33,571 bases of DNA from Apostichopus parvimensis. Taxonomy: Eukaryota > Echinodermata > Holothuroidea > Aspidochirotida > Stichopodidae. Shown in pieces: positions 1 to 12,100 of the stretch; the stretch's first letter is position 1; every line of letters starts with the position of its first letter. Both the position numbers and the translations under genes were made by a program. The notes below the pieces were generated by a model that saw nothing but the letters and a program-made list of their open reading frames with translations, had not been told where the DNA came from and did not search any database. The DNA is taken from assembly GCA_000934455.1 (NCBI GenBank), contig KN897703.1, positions 1 to 33,571 on the forward strand, written 5' to 3'.

Positions 1-35
1 GGGGGGGAGGGGGGAGAGAAAGTGAAAATGGCTAC
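1..35 (-). other. start of MED16 intron 18
   Basis: Begins at one of the two candidate donors and runs into a poly-G tract (1-18 on the plus strand), then the window edge. Confidence 0.6.
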
Positions 36-105
36 CAACCTTCTGTGACCGGAAAGAATTCCCAACATGGTACCTGAACATAGCTGGCAAGTAGTACACA
101 TTCAT
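36..105 (-). CDS. MED16: MED16 exon 18 (last in window; donor uncertain)
   Basis: 66-70 bp. The acceptor is TTTGTCTTGTAG|AT, phase 1. The product DECVLLASYVQVPCWEFFPV then TEG matches human [20 protein letters not shown] then SDG. Two donors are possible: AAG|GTTGGT (exon ends at 40, phase 1) or TTG|GTAGCC (exon ends at 36). Without splicing the frame meets TAG at 32-34. The family continues for more than 100 residues beyond this point, so at least one more exon should lie to the left of base 1. Confidence 0.88.
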
Positions 106-3100
106 CTACAAGACAAAAAAAAAGCATCACACTGTTTTCATTTATCCACAGAGTGACTACACATGTATGTCAACTAAAAAGTTACCTTCTTGTGCTAAAC
201 TTGTTACCCGTTTTCAACGTGCTCGCCAATTAACTAGTGAGTTTTTATCCATTACCCAATTGAAGCTACTCAACCATAGTGACTACCCATTAAAATGTGG
301 AGTTACTAACCCCCATTTAATAAAGAATTATATCCATAATTGTGACAACCATTTACAATGCATTGCCCACGACCAGAGACTTACCTATTGCATAGAGAAA
401 TATCAAATATTGATGACTTTATCCCCATTTATTAGGATGTTACCTGCTTCCAGTGATAAAAGCCTTTCATGTTGGCATTACCCATTACAATTGACTTTAC
501 TCATTGACCTTTGAGGTAACCACTACTGGTGAAATATCCTTTTATTATGAAGTTACCCATTAATAGTCACAAAGCCTTTTACAATGGCACTCCACTTGGG
601 AGTTACCTATTCATAGCTACATAACCAGTTCTTAGGGAGCTACCCATTACTAGCTATATACCCATTTCTTAGAAGTTACCCATCATTAGCTACATACCTG
701 TTTCTTAGGGAGTTACCCATTATTAGTTACCCATTTCTTTGGGAGTTACCCATTACTAGCTACATACCCATTTCTTAGAGAGTTACCAATTACTAGCTAC
801 TTACTCATTTCTTAGGGAGTTACCCATTACTAGTGACAAAGCATCTTACTTGGGCATTACCCACTTCAAGTGACTAACCCATTTAATTGGGAATTACCCA
901 ATACTAGTGACATTACCCACTTATTACCCATATATGTATACCTGCTACTAGTGATAAATTCCTTGAAATGTTGGTATTACCCACTGCAAGTGACTTACCC
1001 ATTGAATTGGGAATTACCCAATACTAGTGACATTACCCACTTATTACCCATATATGTTTACCTGCTACTAGCGATAAATGCCTTTTAATGTTGATATTAC
1101 CCACTGCAAAGGGACTTACCCATTGAATTGGGAATTGTCCAATACTAGTGACGTTACCCACTTATTACCCATATATGTATACCTGCTACTAGTGATAAAT
1201 GCCTTTAAATGTTGATATTACCCACTGCAAGTGACTTACCCATTTAATTGGGAATTACCAAATACTAGTGACTTAACCCACTTATTACCCATATATGAAT
1301 ATATATATATATACCTGCTACTAGTGATGAATACCTTTAAACGTTGGTATTACACACTGCAAGTGACTTACCCATTTAATTGGGAATTACCCCAATACTA
1401 GTGACTTTACCCCACTTAATACCCATATTGGTATACCTGCTACTAGTGATAAATGCCTTTTAATGTCGATATTACCCACTGCAGGTGACTTACCCGTTTA
1501 CATTTAGGTTACACACTACTGGTGACTTTCAAGTGACTGACAATATTTCCATTACCTATAACTATGACTGGCTTAACGATTTTTTGTCCACTCTCTCGAT
1601 CTCTATAATTATGATCTTACCGATGAGTTCTTCACTTGGTTCGGTGTGTTGATTCTCATCTTTACAACAGAGCCAGAACTGAGTGATCAGCCTGTAGATA
1701 TGTGGGATAGCATCGATGGAATCTTGAAATAAACAGAATGATGAATAAAGTTAAAGTTATAACCAAAAATGGAAATCCATAAATCATCAATTTTTCTGTC
1801 AATTTTTTCATTTTTTGCATTTCCCAGTCAAAAATCAAACCCAATTGAGATTTTCTGTAATAGAGAGCATATTTTCTAATCCAGGAAGTAAGAATGAAGA
1901 AATGAAATAAAAAAAAAAGAAATCAAGAAAAAAACTGATAAAATTGTCCCAGTGAAAGACTGACGAGGATGATATACATATTTTAAGGTTATTTTTTTCC
2001 GGTGAATTTTTAACTCTTCTTATTCACAGATAATTGGATACTACGCCTCAATCAAACTTAGGCCCTGTTTACGTTAGAACTGTGTTACGTTTGTGTGAAC
2101 GTCTCTCGCAATCAGCATTCGCCTTTCACTCCTGTCTTTGGTTTTTATATGCATAGTTTGACACCATAGTAGTAAGCATTAGTAGAAGCACTGCACATCA
2201 TACAGCATATGGTTTTGTGCCTTTTCTTGTCGCAAAGAAAGCTCAACTTCGGGTACGGTCATGGCAAACACTGGGTCTGATACCCGGCACGGGACTCATG
2301 TTTAGCACACAGGGGAACAGGGGGGAGGGTCTCGAAATAAATTTAATGCCCAAAATCGGATCTACGGTCTGATTCGTAACGTAAATGTGGACTAAGAGAT
2401 CTAACAACCATTTAACTGCATTTGCTGTTTACTCCCATACAAGATATTCTGTGTCCCACAAATTAAATGTAAAAAGTGTTTCCTTTCTTTTTTTCTATTA
2501 GTTGCAAAACAATTTATGAATTCCATCCATTCCTTTGGGCAAAGTTGTTGAAACAAAAAATAGTAACAGAATATATTTTTTTTTAAGGTATGAATTTACA
2601 TTTTCTTGTTCTCAGCACTCTGCCATCAGACTGCACTAAATTCAATACAATTTAAATACAGCTATTAAAAACCCAAATCTAGATAACCAATCATCCAAAT
2701 GTATTGAAATATTCATACGAAAAAACTATTTTCACACATATTGCCATCCAAAAATACTACTTCCCTTTTACGAGAAGAGAGAGTGAGTGAGACAAAAATG
2801 AGCCAAATTTCCTCCCTCAGCAAAAAGAGTGATTAAAATGGAAATAAAAAATTTGAGAGTTTGTCACTGTAGCTTGATCTCATCCACATCCCTTTCTTCA
2901 ATCGTATGCAGACCGTTAAACCGCAGAGCGGCGGGCTGTCAGCTCCCAATTTGCATAATTCAGTTGATTGGGCGACAGAGCAGAATTAGTCATGGCGTAA
3001 TTATTAAAAGAGAAAAAAAACTTCAGTCACAAAAAAAGAAAAAAAAAGAAGGAAGAAGCGATACGAGCGAGAGAAGAAAAAAAACGAGAAGTCATTTCAA

Positions 3101-6100
3101 AAGATATTGTTGACACAATCTTGCAAGAAAGTTGAATGTTTAGGGCGCCTCAATTAACATTTAGTTATTCCCGACATGCCACACTTAATTTTGTTTTAAG
3201 GGGAAGGTTGTTAACCGCAGGCCCTAGAAAAAAAAGAAAGAAAGAAATAAAACATAAAGTACATGGATGAGTTTTCTCTCTTGCTCTGGTGAGCGGGGAG
3301 AGAGTGAGCAAAAATGAGAGGAAACGTAATTTGCTTGTTGATTCAGATTAAGGTGGCTAGTTTAGGCTGAGAACACCCAAGTGTGCTGTGAAAAGCTGGA
3401 AGTTAATTAGGTTAATCCTTAACTGGCGTCGACTATCTCAAACCAATGGAACCACATGACTTCTGAATGTCTGTGTGTGGAGGCTTAAAGCAGTCTGCAT
3501 GAAGTCCAGTAAAATTGTATGATATCTGAGCTGCACGCAATGTGCAGTATATATGGAGAAGTCAGTCAAGAGTATGGTCGACGACGGTGCATAGGAATTG
3601 AATGCAAAATTGCACCTGACAAACATAACATTTTCCTCTCGACTTTTCCTTCTAAAGAGACAACAACAAGGTTAGCAACATGTAAAATTTGTTAATAAGA
3701 CCAAATAATAGTTCGTAGTTTCATCCAGAGCCATATATAAGGGGTTTTAATTTTTTTTTTATTTAAACATTTTGAAGAGTTGACGTATGACACTATTATT
3801 GGTTCTTGACAAACCATACTAAACGGCCTCCTGCACCCAACCGGTCCCCCTCCTCCCCTCTCCCCACTCTCACAGCCCACAATTTAACATGTCACATGTT
3901 TATAGGCAAGCACTGCCTCAGCTCTCAAGGATGAATACCAGGGATACAAACAAAAACATAGATATGTGTTTCACACCAACTCACCTCACCACAATTATGC
4001 TTAAATTCAAGTCCTCATTCTTTTACCGATAACACATTACAACAGAGAGGAGAAGACCATATATAAACAAACCGCTGACCTACTGCAAAAGAGCCTGTGT
4101 TGGTAAATATACACAGGTTAGAGGGCCAGAAGTTCCGATCTTAGCAGGATATTTTTTTCTGCGGCTCAGTTTACCTCCGACCAGAACCTGCTACGATCCA
4201 AACATGAGACCTTCTAACTTTTGTATGAAGTGGGTAAGTATTACATCTGGGCTTTTGTGCATCGTAATTACAAATTTTTATACCATGACATGACCGGTGA
4301 ATGCACTCCGTACCATGACCGAAAGGGAGGTTTGTGAACTCAATATTGCTAGAGGAAATACACCAGATCACTAGAGTCTGCTTTCAACAAGTAGCTTTCG
4401 GTAGTAGCAGGATTAGAGTTTTTTCATTTGGATATACTCCTTTAATCGGGGGGGGGGGGAGGGGGGGGGAGCGCATTATGAACCTACTCTACAATGGCAA
4501 TTCATGTACATACTAGTCTCTACCAAGGGTTTGCCTTAAGGCATAGGCTTAATGTTATCTACTACAAACTGTGATATTAAGCAAACCCCTGATGTGATCA
4601 GCAAAACCCATTGCATTTTATTTGTGATAATACTAATCCAGTATTGTGTCTGGGTGCTCAAGGCTGTTTCAAGGGATATGAAGGGATATGTGTCGGTTAG
4701 TAAAACTGCTGGGAAAGATTTGATCCAGGACCACAGCGGCAAAACTGATACCCGAAATGGTATAAACACGGCTATACAAGTACAAAAAAGATGTATATAG
4801 CAGCTTCATTGTACAGACGAACCGTAGTATTTTTTAAGAGACAAAGTCCACAGCCTTCAAAACTGCTCAGAAAAAATTTGAACGCAAAATTTATTCCCTG
4901 AACGGTAAAAGTTTAAATTAAAGGAGCCTGAGGGTAGTGGTGTAATCTGTGGATGTGGGTAAATGTAAACTTTGTGACAACAATACTTTTCATAAATCTG
5001 GCTGAAGAAAAAGAGGACTTAATGAGGAGGTATAAAGACCCGGCTGACTGCTTACTACATGAAGAGTATGGTTAGGGTCAGCAGGAAGGGTGGGGGACCT
5101 ATGCTTAGGGTCAGCGGGAAGGGTAGGGACCTATGCTTAGGGTCAGTGGGGGGGGACTGAAGTTTTGTCCTTCAGCTACATGATTCTCCACCGTTACTTT
5201 GATCAGATTCCGCTAGAAAGAGACAAAATTATTAGTGTTGCGCGGATTATTTATCGTTATTGGGCTTATATTTGCAGTACCGGCGGCATATCGATATTGG
5301 TAACATTTAGCCTCATTGCCGATAACAGCAAACCGATATTCAACATATTTTGAAACGATATTGAACATGTTTTCACAACAAAGTCACTTCTTGTTACTTG
5401 TGGTGATTTATTGATCCTTTTCTTTAGCCTCAGTTTCGATTTTGATTAAATAGCCAGTGGTCAAATACGCCCATCAGCTGGTCAGAGAAACAAGACGCAA
5501 TTCTGAAAAAGTGTTATAATACTTGAGGTCTTGTGGCAAAACAGTTGACGCCAAAAAAAAAATATTTCCCTTACTACCCCTAAATTGAAGGGTAGAATTC
5601 CGGTAAATGGGTGAAATCATTTTGTGAAAGTGACTCAGAATTGAAATTGACTTTGATGTTTCCTTCCTGCACTGTATAAACTCGAGCTGGTTTTGTCGAG
5701 ACTTTCTATGGATTAAAATTGTTTTCAAAAAGGTGGTTACAATTTGACTTTCAAACACGGCAGCAACAATGTGTTTATAACAGTGTGCAGATACAATGTA
5801 CCTATCATATGTACACAAATTTACACAAACTAACTAAACTGCTTCAGGCATTTGGCTGCTTCAGATCAGTGTGTTATTATGCTAACAGTGATATATATAC
5901 TGACAAGTGTTATTTTTACACCCAAAAAAAGAAAAAATATGAAAAAAAAAATATATAAACAGGGATGTGCCTAGGATTTCCTGAGTGCCGGGTATACTGA
6001 TTGCCGTCCTGGGGGGTCTAAGGGGGAGGGGTGTCCCCCTCCCCTTTGAGAAATTGTTCAATTTTTGAAGGTTCTCAGATGCCAAATGCTGGCACTTGTG

Positions 6101-9100
6101 TAGCTTTTTAAGCACATACACACAAGTACTAGTTTTGCTAACAGTTTACTTTTTTTTTTAGTGAAATATATATATAGCTAACCTGGTAAAAGTTATTAGT
6201 TTGTTTCAAAGAGATTTTACAAAGGACCGATTGAGAGCCCTAAGTTTCTCGCGTGCGTAACTAATGCATTATTAGTCTGTATGATTTGGGCATAGGCTAG
6301 GCCCAATTTATGTTGAATATATTGTTAGGAATGTCTGGATATTAGATGAAAATAGTGCTGGACGGGATTCACAGTTTTTAAGACTGTGCTGGGCGGTAAT
6401 TTTTAGTGCTGGGCGGGGCCGCCCAGTGCCGCCCAGCGTGGGCACATCCCTGTATATATATAAATATATACATAAATACTGTTTATATATTGTATATATA
6501 TATGGATATGTGTATATAAAACTCTTGTAAGTTAGCAGACTTTTCAAATCTTACATGTTACCACTCACCTCTCATGTGTGTTCTTAATCATAATTCGAAA
6601 AAAGTGAAAGTGAAACTTAAATCTCTAGGGAGAGACAAAACAACTTCCTGGTTTAAGCCTGTCCTAAATGGGAGGTTCCCTGTCTGTGACCCAGAAAGGT
6701 CTCCTTTAAGATAAATGTTTCATGCAACTAGTCTCCCATAAATTGATTGCAAAGAATCCCCCCCCCCCCCCCGCTGTAAATAGTTTAAAGGAGTTTTCCA
6801 CATACAGTGTCCAGAAACCTAGCAGAGAGAGCTGTAGCCATTATCAATTATATGGAGAAACCAACCCGACCTCTGTTATTGGTATATATGTGATACCAAC
6901 TAAACAGCTCTAAGAAATATCTTACTCGATTTAGTAGTTATCCCAGGTTTAACATTCAAGACTATAGACTAGCAGGTCCAAATAAGTCACATTAAGCCAC
7001 ATATGATGACACTTTTAATGCCTTTCTTTCTGCAATTTTGTCTGAAACCAGATATTTTATTTATGCCGCCAGTTTTCATTAAGTTTTTTTCCCAACATCA
7101 TACATTATCATTATTTAAAATTTATTCCACTTCCATTAATGATCAAACTGCAACATCTAGACTTGTTTTCATCGAATCAAGATTCACTTAGTAGTTAATG
7201 ATTCCATTTCAGAAAAGTTACCCCTAAGTCGTTTTTGCAAATTTACATTACTCCCATGCAAAGGCAAATATAACCCAAAAGGTAAAACAAATAAAAGGAG
7301 GGGGGGGGGGGTTGGGATTGGGATTCTTTCTCTTCAATATTTGCAACTGAAGCTGGACAGACTGAGCTAACAAAACTGTTATGAGAAGTTAGAATGGAAA
7401 GTTTCATCCTTAAAAGTGCTGCTTTGATGGACGAAGAAAAGAGAGAGAAATGAAAAAAGTTTAGTATGACAGAACATGTGATTGTCTGTCATATATATTA
7501 TATCTTGAGGCACAGTTTTGATTATAAAGTTACAATCTATGGTTGCCATTATTTTAGACAGACTGTCTGTTGTAATCATAAAAGTCTAGTAAAGACATTA
7601 GACACAAGCCTTTTGTACTATGCACCATCCTCTGGTTTCAAAACAGATTAGCTATAGCCACCCTAACCTCAAAAAAAAAAAAAACTGGGCGGCAATTGAA
7701 GATTCATTTGTTCCATATTTAACCTTTGAACCACATCTACCCTCCCTACTCACCATTCAATAGTAGTACGGTATATTGTGTATGAGCGTGTCAACTGGCT
7801 GTTTATTTTAAGGTGGGAGGGGTGGGGAGAGGGGTGGGGAGAGGGGGGGGGGGGGGGGGGGGATGTATGAAGGACATTATCTGAGGAATCTAAGGAAGCA
7901 TAAAATATGCTGTCTAATAAATACATTAACTTAACCTTCTTCCTCTTTACATTGTTTTCAGTGTAACATGTTCCTTTAAATTACTGCCATGTCCCTTTCT
8001 TTCCGCCTTACCCATCTTTCCCTTCCTCCTTTCAAACTCACAACCAATCAGATGCAGCTTTGCTATGACAGACTCTAATATTTGCCAACTCCCAAATAGT
8101 CCATACGCTGTATGCGACTCTGACCCCAATGAAAATGGCAAGTTATTTGACACTCACAAAATTAAAGCACCTTAAACAACACCCAGTCTTTAGGGTTTAC
8201 ATTCAGTTCATAACAAAAGTCACCAAATGTAAACTCTAAACTTTCTCAGAGTTCTGACAGTTTACCCCCTCCCCCTTCCCCTCCATCCCTTCCCCTCCAC
8301 CGACCAAGAGCTGTCGCCTTCGATAAGAAACGAATCCGATATTCCCGCAACCCAATGGTCTATGCATACAATGTTGTCTGTATGTGCGACTCAGACCCAA
8401 ATGAATATTCCAAGTTATTTATTGGGACCTAATTGACACTGTTTGACAAAAATCCAAATATCTTGAGAAAAAAAAAAGCCTCCAGGGAAGCTTATGGCTT
8501 ACATTCATATCATGATGATCAAATGTAAACACTTTAAAACCTTCACAGTCTTCTGACAGTCAATCCTGGCAGATTCCATCGAATCTGTAAAGGCTTTTAA
8601 CAATTATCTGATATTACACTAAACAGACAGGGTCGAGAAAGTCATAGAATTTACTGGATGCCTTAACCTAGTTTGTTCCCCCCCCTGATGTTCTTTTTCT
8701 CTCCTTTTAAATTTTCATGACATATTAAATCTGTGTAATAGTTTGGCCCAGAAAGAACATTTGTATAAACACATTAATGCCACCATAGGTTACACAACAG
8801 ACCCTTCATTATGTCAGTGCATCATCGGAAAGTAAATAACGGACTTGATTAGATGTGAGATTGTAGCAGCGAAAACCTAACACGAATATTCAATTTAAAT
8901 TTAAAATTATTTCTTACAAGGTAATTTACAAAATATCCACACGAAAAAAATATAATCATATGAGACCAGGGTTTCAGTGTGGCAGCTGCAGAATTGTGGA
9001 ACTCTGTGCCACAAAACACTAGAGACATTAACTCGTTAACTAATTTTCCATGTCAAGTTAATCTGTATTTATTTCAGATAGTCTATTAAATCTGATTTGG

Positions 9101-12100
9101 TTCGGTAATTCGTTCGCGTTGTAACACGCTTCAGAGCACGTCTTGACTAATTAGAACGCTATATAAATTTGGTATTATTAATTATTATGAATATTTAAGA
9201 AATTCACTTTTCTTTAAAGCAGTCTTTTGTGTTGAATTGTCCATTTTACCAAGTCGATACTAAGATTCCTAACAGTCAAACTAAGACACCCTACTATATT
9301 CTTTTTTTTCAACTAAAAGAAAGGTTAGCTATTGCACGAAATATTCCCAAATTTGATTCCAATCCTCAACATTTTCTTGTCCAAGGACACTGTTACGAAT
9401 AGTATTAATAATTACATGTAACCATAAACCCAGTTGGCTTAGTTGTTCTTTACCACATTTTGCATAAGAACAATCAAGATAAACTTAAAACAAGATTTTA
9501 AAGTGTTGACCATTACTGACTCGAAGTGATCGACAAGGTTCTTACACAAACGTGGACTTACTTATCACATGGGAAGTTTGTCAAAGCTTTATTTTGGCAG
9601 TTATCATGTTTTATAAGGTTTTAAAACTTTTGACCTCTCTTGACCTTAAATGACCTACACCAATTTCAATAGGATTCTTGTATGCACTAAGGGGTAATCT
9701 ACACACCAAGTATGAACAGCAACCAAGAGCTGTACCTTTTAAGTTATCATGCTTACAGCATTCTCAGACTTTAACATCTGTTGACCTCAAATGACCTTTG
9801 AACTCTACCTATTTCAGTAGGGTTCTTGTACTCATCAAGCAGGAACTACACACTAAGTATGAAGCTCAACCGAAAAGGACTTGGTGACTTATCATGTTTA
9901 CAAGGTTTTCAGACTTTGGCCTCTGTTGACCTCAAATGACCTTTAACCTCTACCAATTTCGATACAGTTCTTGTACTTACCACACAGGATCTACACACCA
10001 CGAATGAACTTCAAGGGAAGAAGTACTTTTTAACCTACTGCGTTTAAAAGGTTTTCAGACTTTGATCTATGTCAACCTAAATCGACCAATCTTGATCGGG
10101 GGCTTGTACTAATCAATGGGGATCTACATACCAGCTATGACCTTAAACCATGATGTACCTTTGAGTAATGGCTATACATGTATGTTTTCAGACTTTCAAG
10201 GTTTTCAGACACCAAGCAAGATCTACATACCAAGAATGAAGTTCAACAAAGATGTATTTTTTGACTCACTGCATTTACAAGCAGGTATGCTATACACACA
10301 CAAACACACATACCATCGTACTTGTTCTTTCCTACTCCGGTAAGAAATTGAAACGCAAACTGGGAAAAATGTCATAATTTTTGTTACTTACACTTTAAAA
10401 TTTGAAATAAAACTGGTCTAGCCAAGCTTATGTGGCCCACCTTCTTTTTGGGATTTGAGGGTTGATTTGAATATTGCGAAATGTCTGAACATTACCGCAA
10501 CAAGCTATTTTAAGAGTTTATTGCTGCGGAGGCAGAAGTGTATAGGCCTTGTTATGCCTACACATTCTATACAGCAATGTTAATATCCTGTTCCTAAAAT
10601 CAACTGGTACAATACTGCCGTTACTTTCAACATAACAAAAAAAGAACTCTACCGAGCAGCTGCAACAATTACATTTGCGTGATAGATAATTATAAGTTGT
10701 CTACAATTTTATAACATACAAACAGACATACAGACAGACAGACAGGTTGTGTTTATACAAGCATCAAGTTTGATCCATGGTACCATCTGGCTTGCCACTG
10801 AAAACATACATCTTGAGTGGAATTTTAAATTTGTTCCGTTTTTGGAGATACCCTGTTTTAAACCTTCCTTCATATACTAGACAGAAGACTTGAGAAAGTC
10901 TAAAAATTACATCACAGACCCCACCCTATTGTACTTTAATCTGCTTCTCTTGTATTCGTCGCTCGATTGCAGGTATTTGCAATTTGCGCAGAGAAACTTC
11001 TTTTTTGTTTAATCTAATGCAGGTTTCTTTTTCGGCAGCACTATGGCTTATTGTCACCATGAATACGGGAAAACAAACACACAAACAAATAAAACAGAAG
11101 CTAAGATAGGTTAACCTCCTTGTAGCAGTATGCCATCATACACTGACAAAAGGGAAGCTACCGTACAGGGACATTGAAACCATGGTATCTCGCAGATGGA
11201 TTATGCCTCTCTTTAGCTTTTTTTTCTCTCTTTGATGGAGGAGTGAGGGGAAGGAGAGGGGAGGGGCAGGTTCATCACAAGCATCTGTATCACAAAGGGT
11301 GATGATTTTTGGGTTTGATTCTCCTTTAAAGAAGGTCTTCAGAAATTGGCCAGATATTAAAGAGGGATAAAAAACGAGCTGAAAGTCTCAAAAAGGCAAT
11401 ACAATAATATCATTAAGGGTGGTAGTAGAATGCTTGTGGATATTTGACCATTAGTGAACTTTGTGTTATAACAAGTTTTCAGATGACCGTGGCAAACACT
11501 TGTGACCATTCATGCAGGGATCTAGGAAAGAAATAGTTATAATCTAAAAGCTGTCATACTGAACAGCAGGAGCGCAGCTAGACTTCCTTTTTTTAGAATG
11601 CTTTTCTAGGAGGGCAGGCATAACCTTTATAAGAACAGTTTTCTCTGAATATTTTTATTGGGGGGGGTGGGGGAGACTTCTCATGAAATCCCTTCCCTGC
11701 TGCTCTCTAACGAATCGAACTGGTTTGTGATCCCTCATTAAACGCTATGCAAAGTACTGTGGCTTCTGACTGGCGACCCCTACCAAAGAAATGGCTATCT
11801 AGGAATTGGCACCAACTAAGGGCTGGATTACTCACAGTTGGTAGAGCGCTGGGCTTTGTAACCCAGAGGTCACTGGTTCAAATCCTGTTCTAGCCATAAA
11901 TTGCGTCGCTCTTTTCCAGAATCAATTTTTTTGCAGGTTTTAATTTATTATACCTAATGAAACCAATATAATTCACGTAGTTATGATACATTCGGCACTC
12001 AGGGTTTTCTCTGCTTTGAGTGAGGAGGACGAGGGGGGGGCGAGGGGGGGCAGGCGAAAAGGGGGCGAGGGGGGATGGGGAACAGAGGCAAAGCAAAAGA

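Noticed and set aside
167..1088. Open frames of 115 and 72 codons on the plus strand
   Set aside because: They fall in the TTACCCATT minisatellite of intron 17 and change with repeat units.
5474..5818. 114-codon minus-strand frame
   Set aside because: No similarity, no splice signals in agreement and AT-driven composition; compatible with chance in a 33-kb window.
7947..8153. 68-codon minus-strand frame
   Set aside because: It overlaps a diverged direct duplication, and the paralogous copy at 8341-8565 does not keep the frame.
10720..10815. Possible MED16 exon behind a good acceptor (GTATGTTTTCAG on the minus strand)
   Set aside because: The translation has no similarity to MED16, and exons 16 and 17 join directly with no missing residues.
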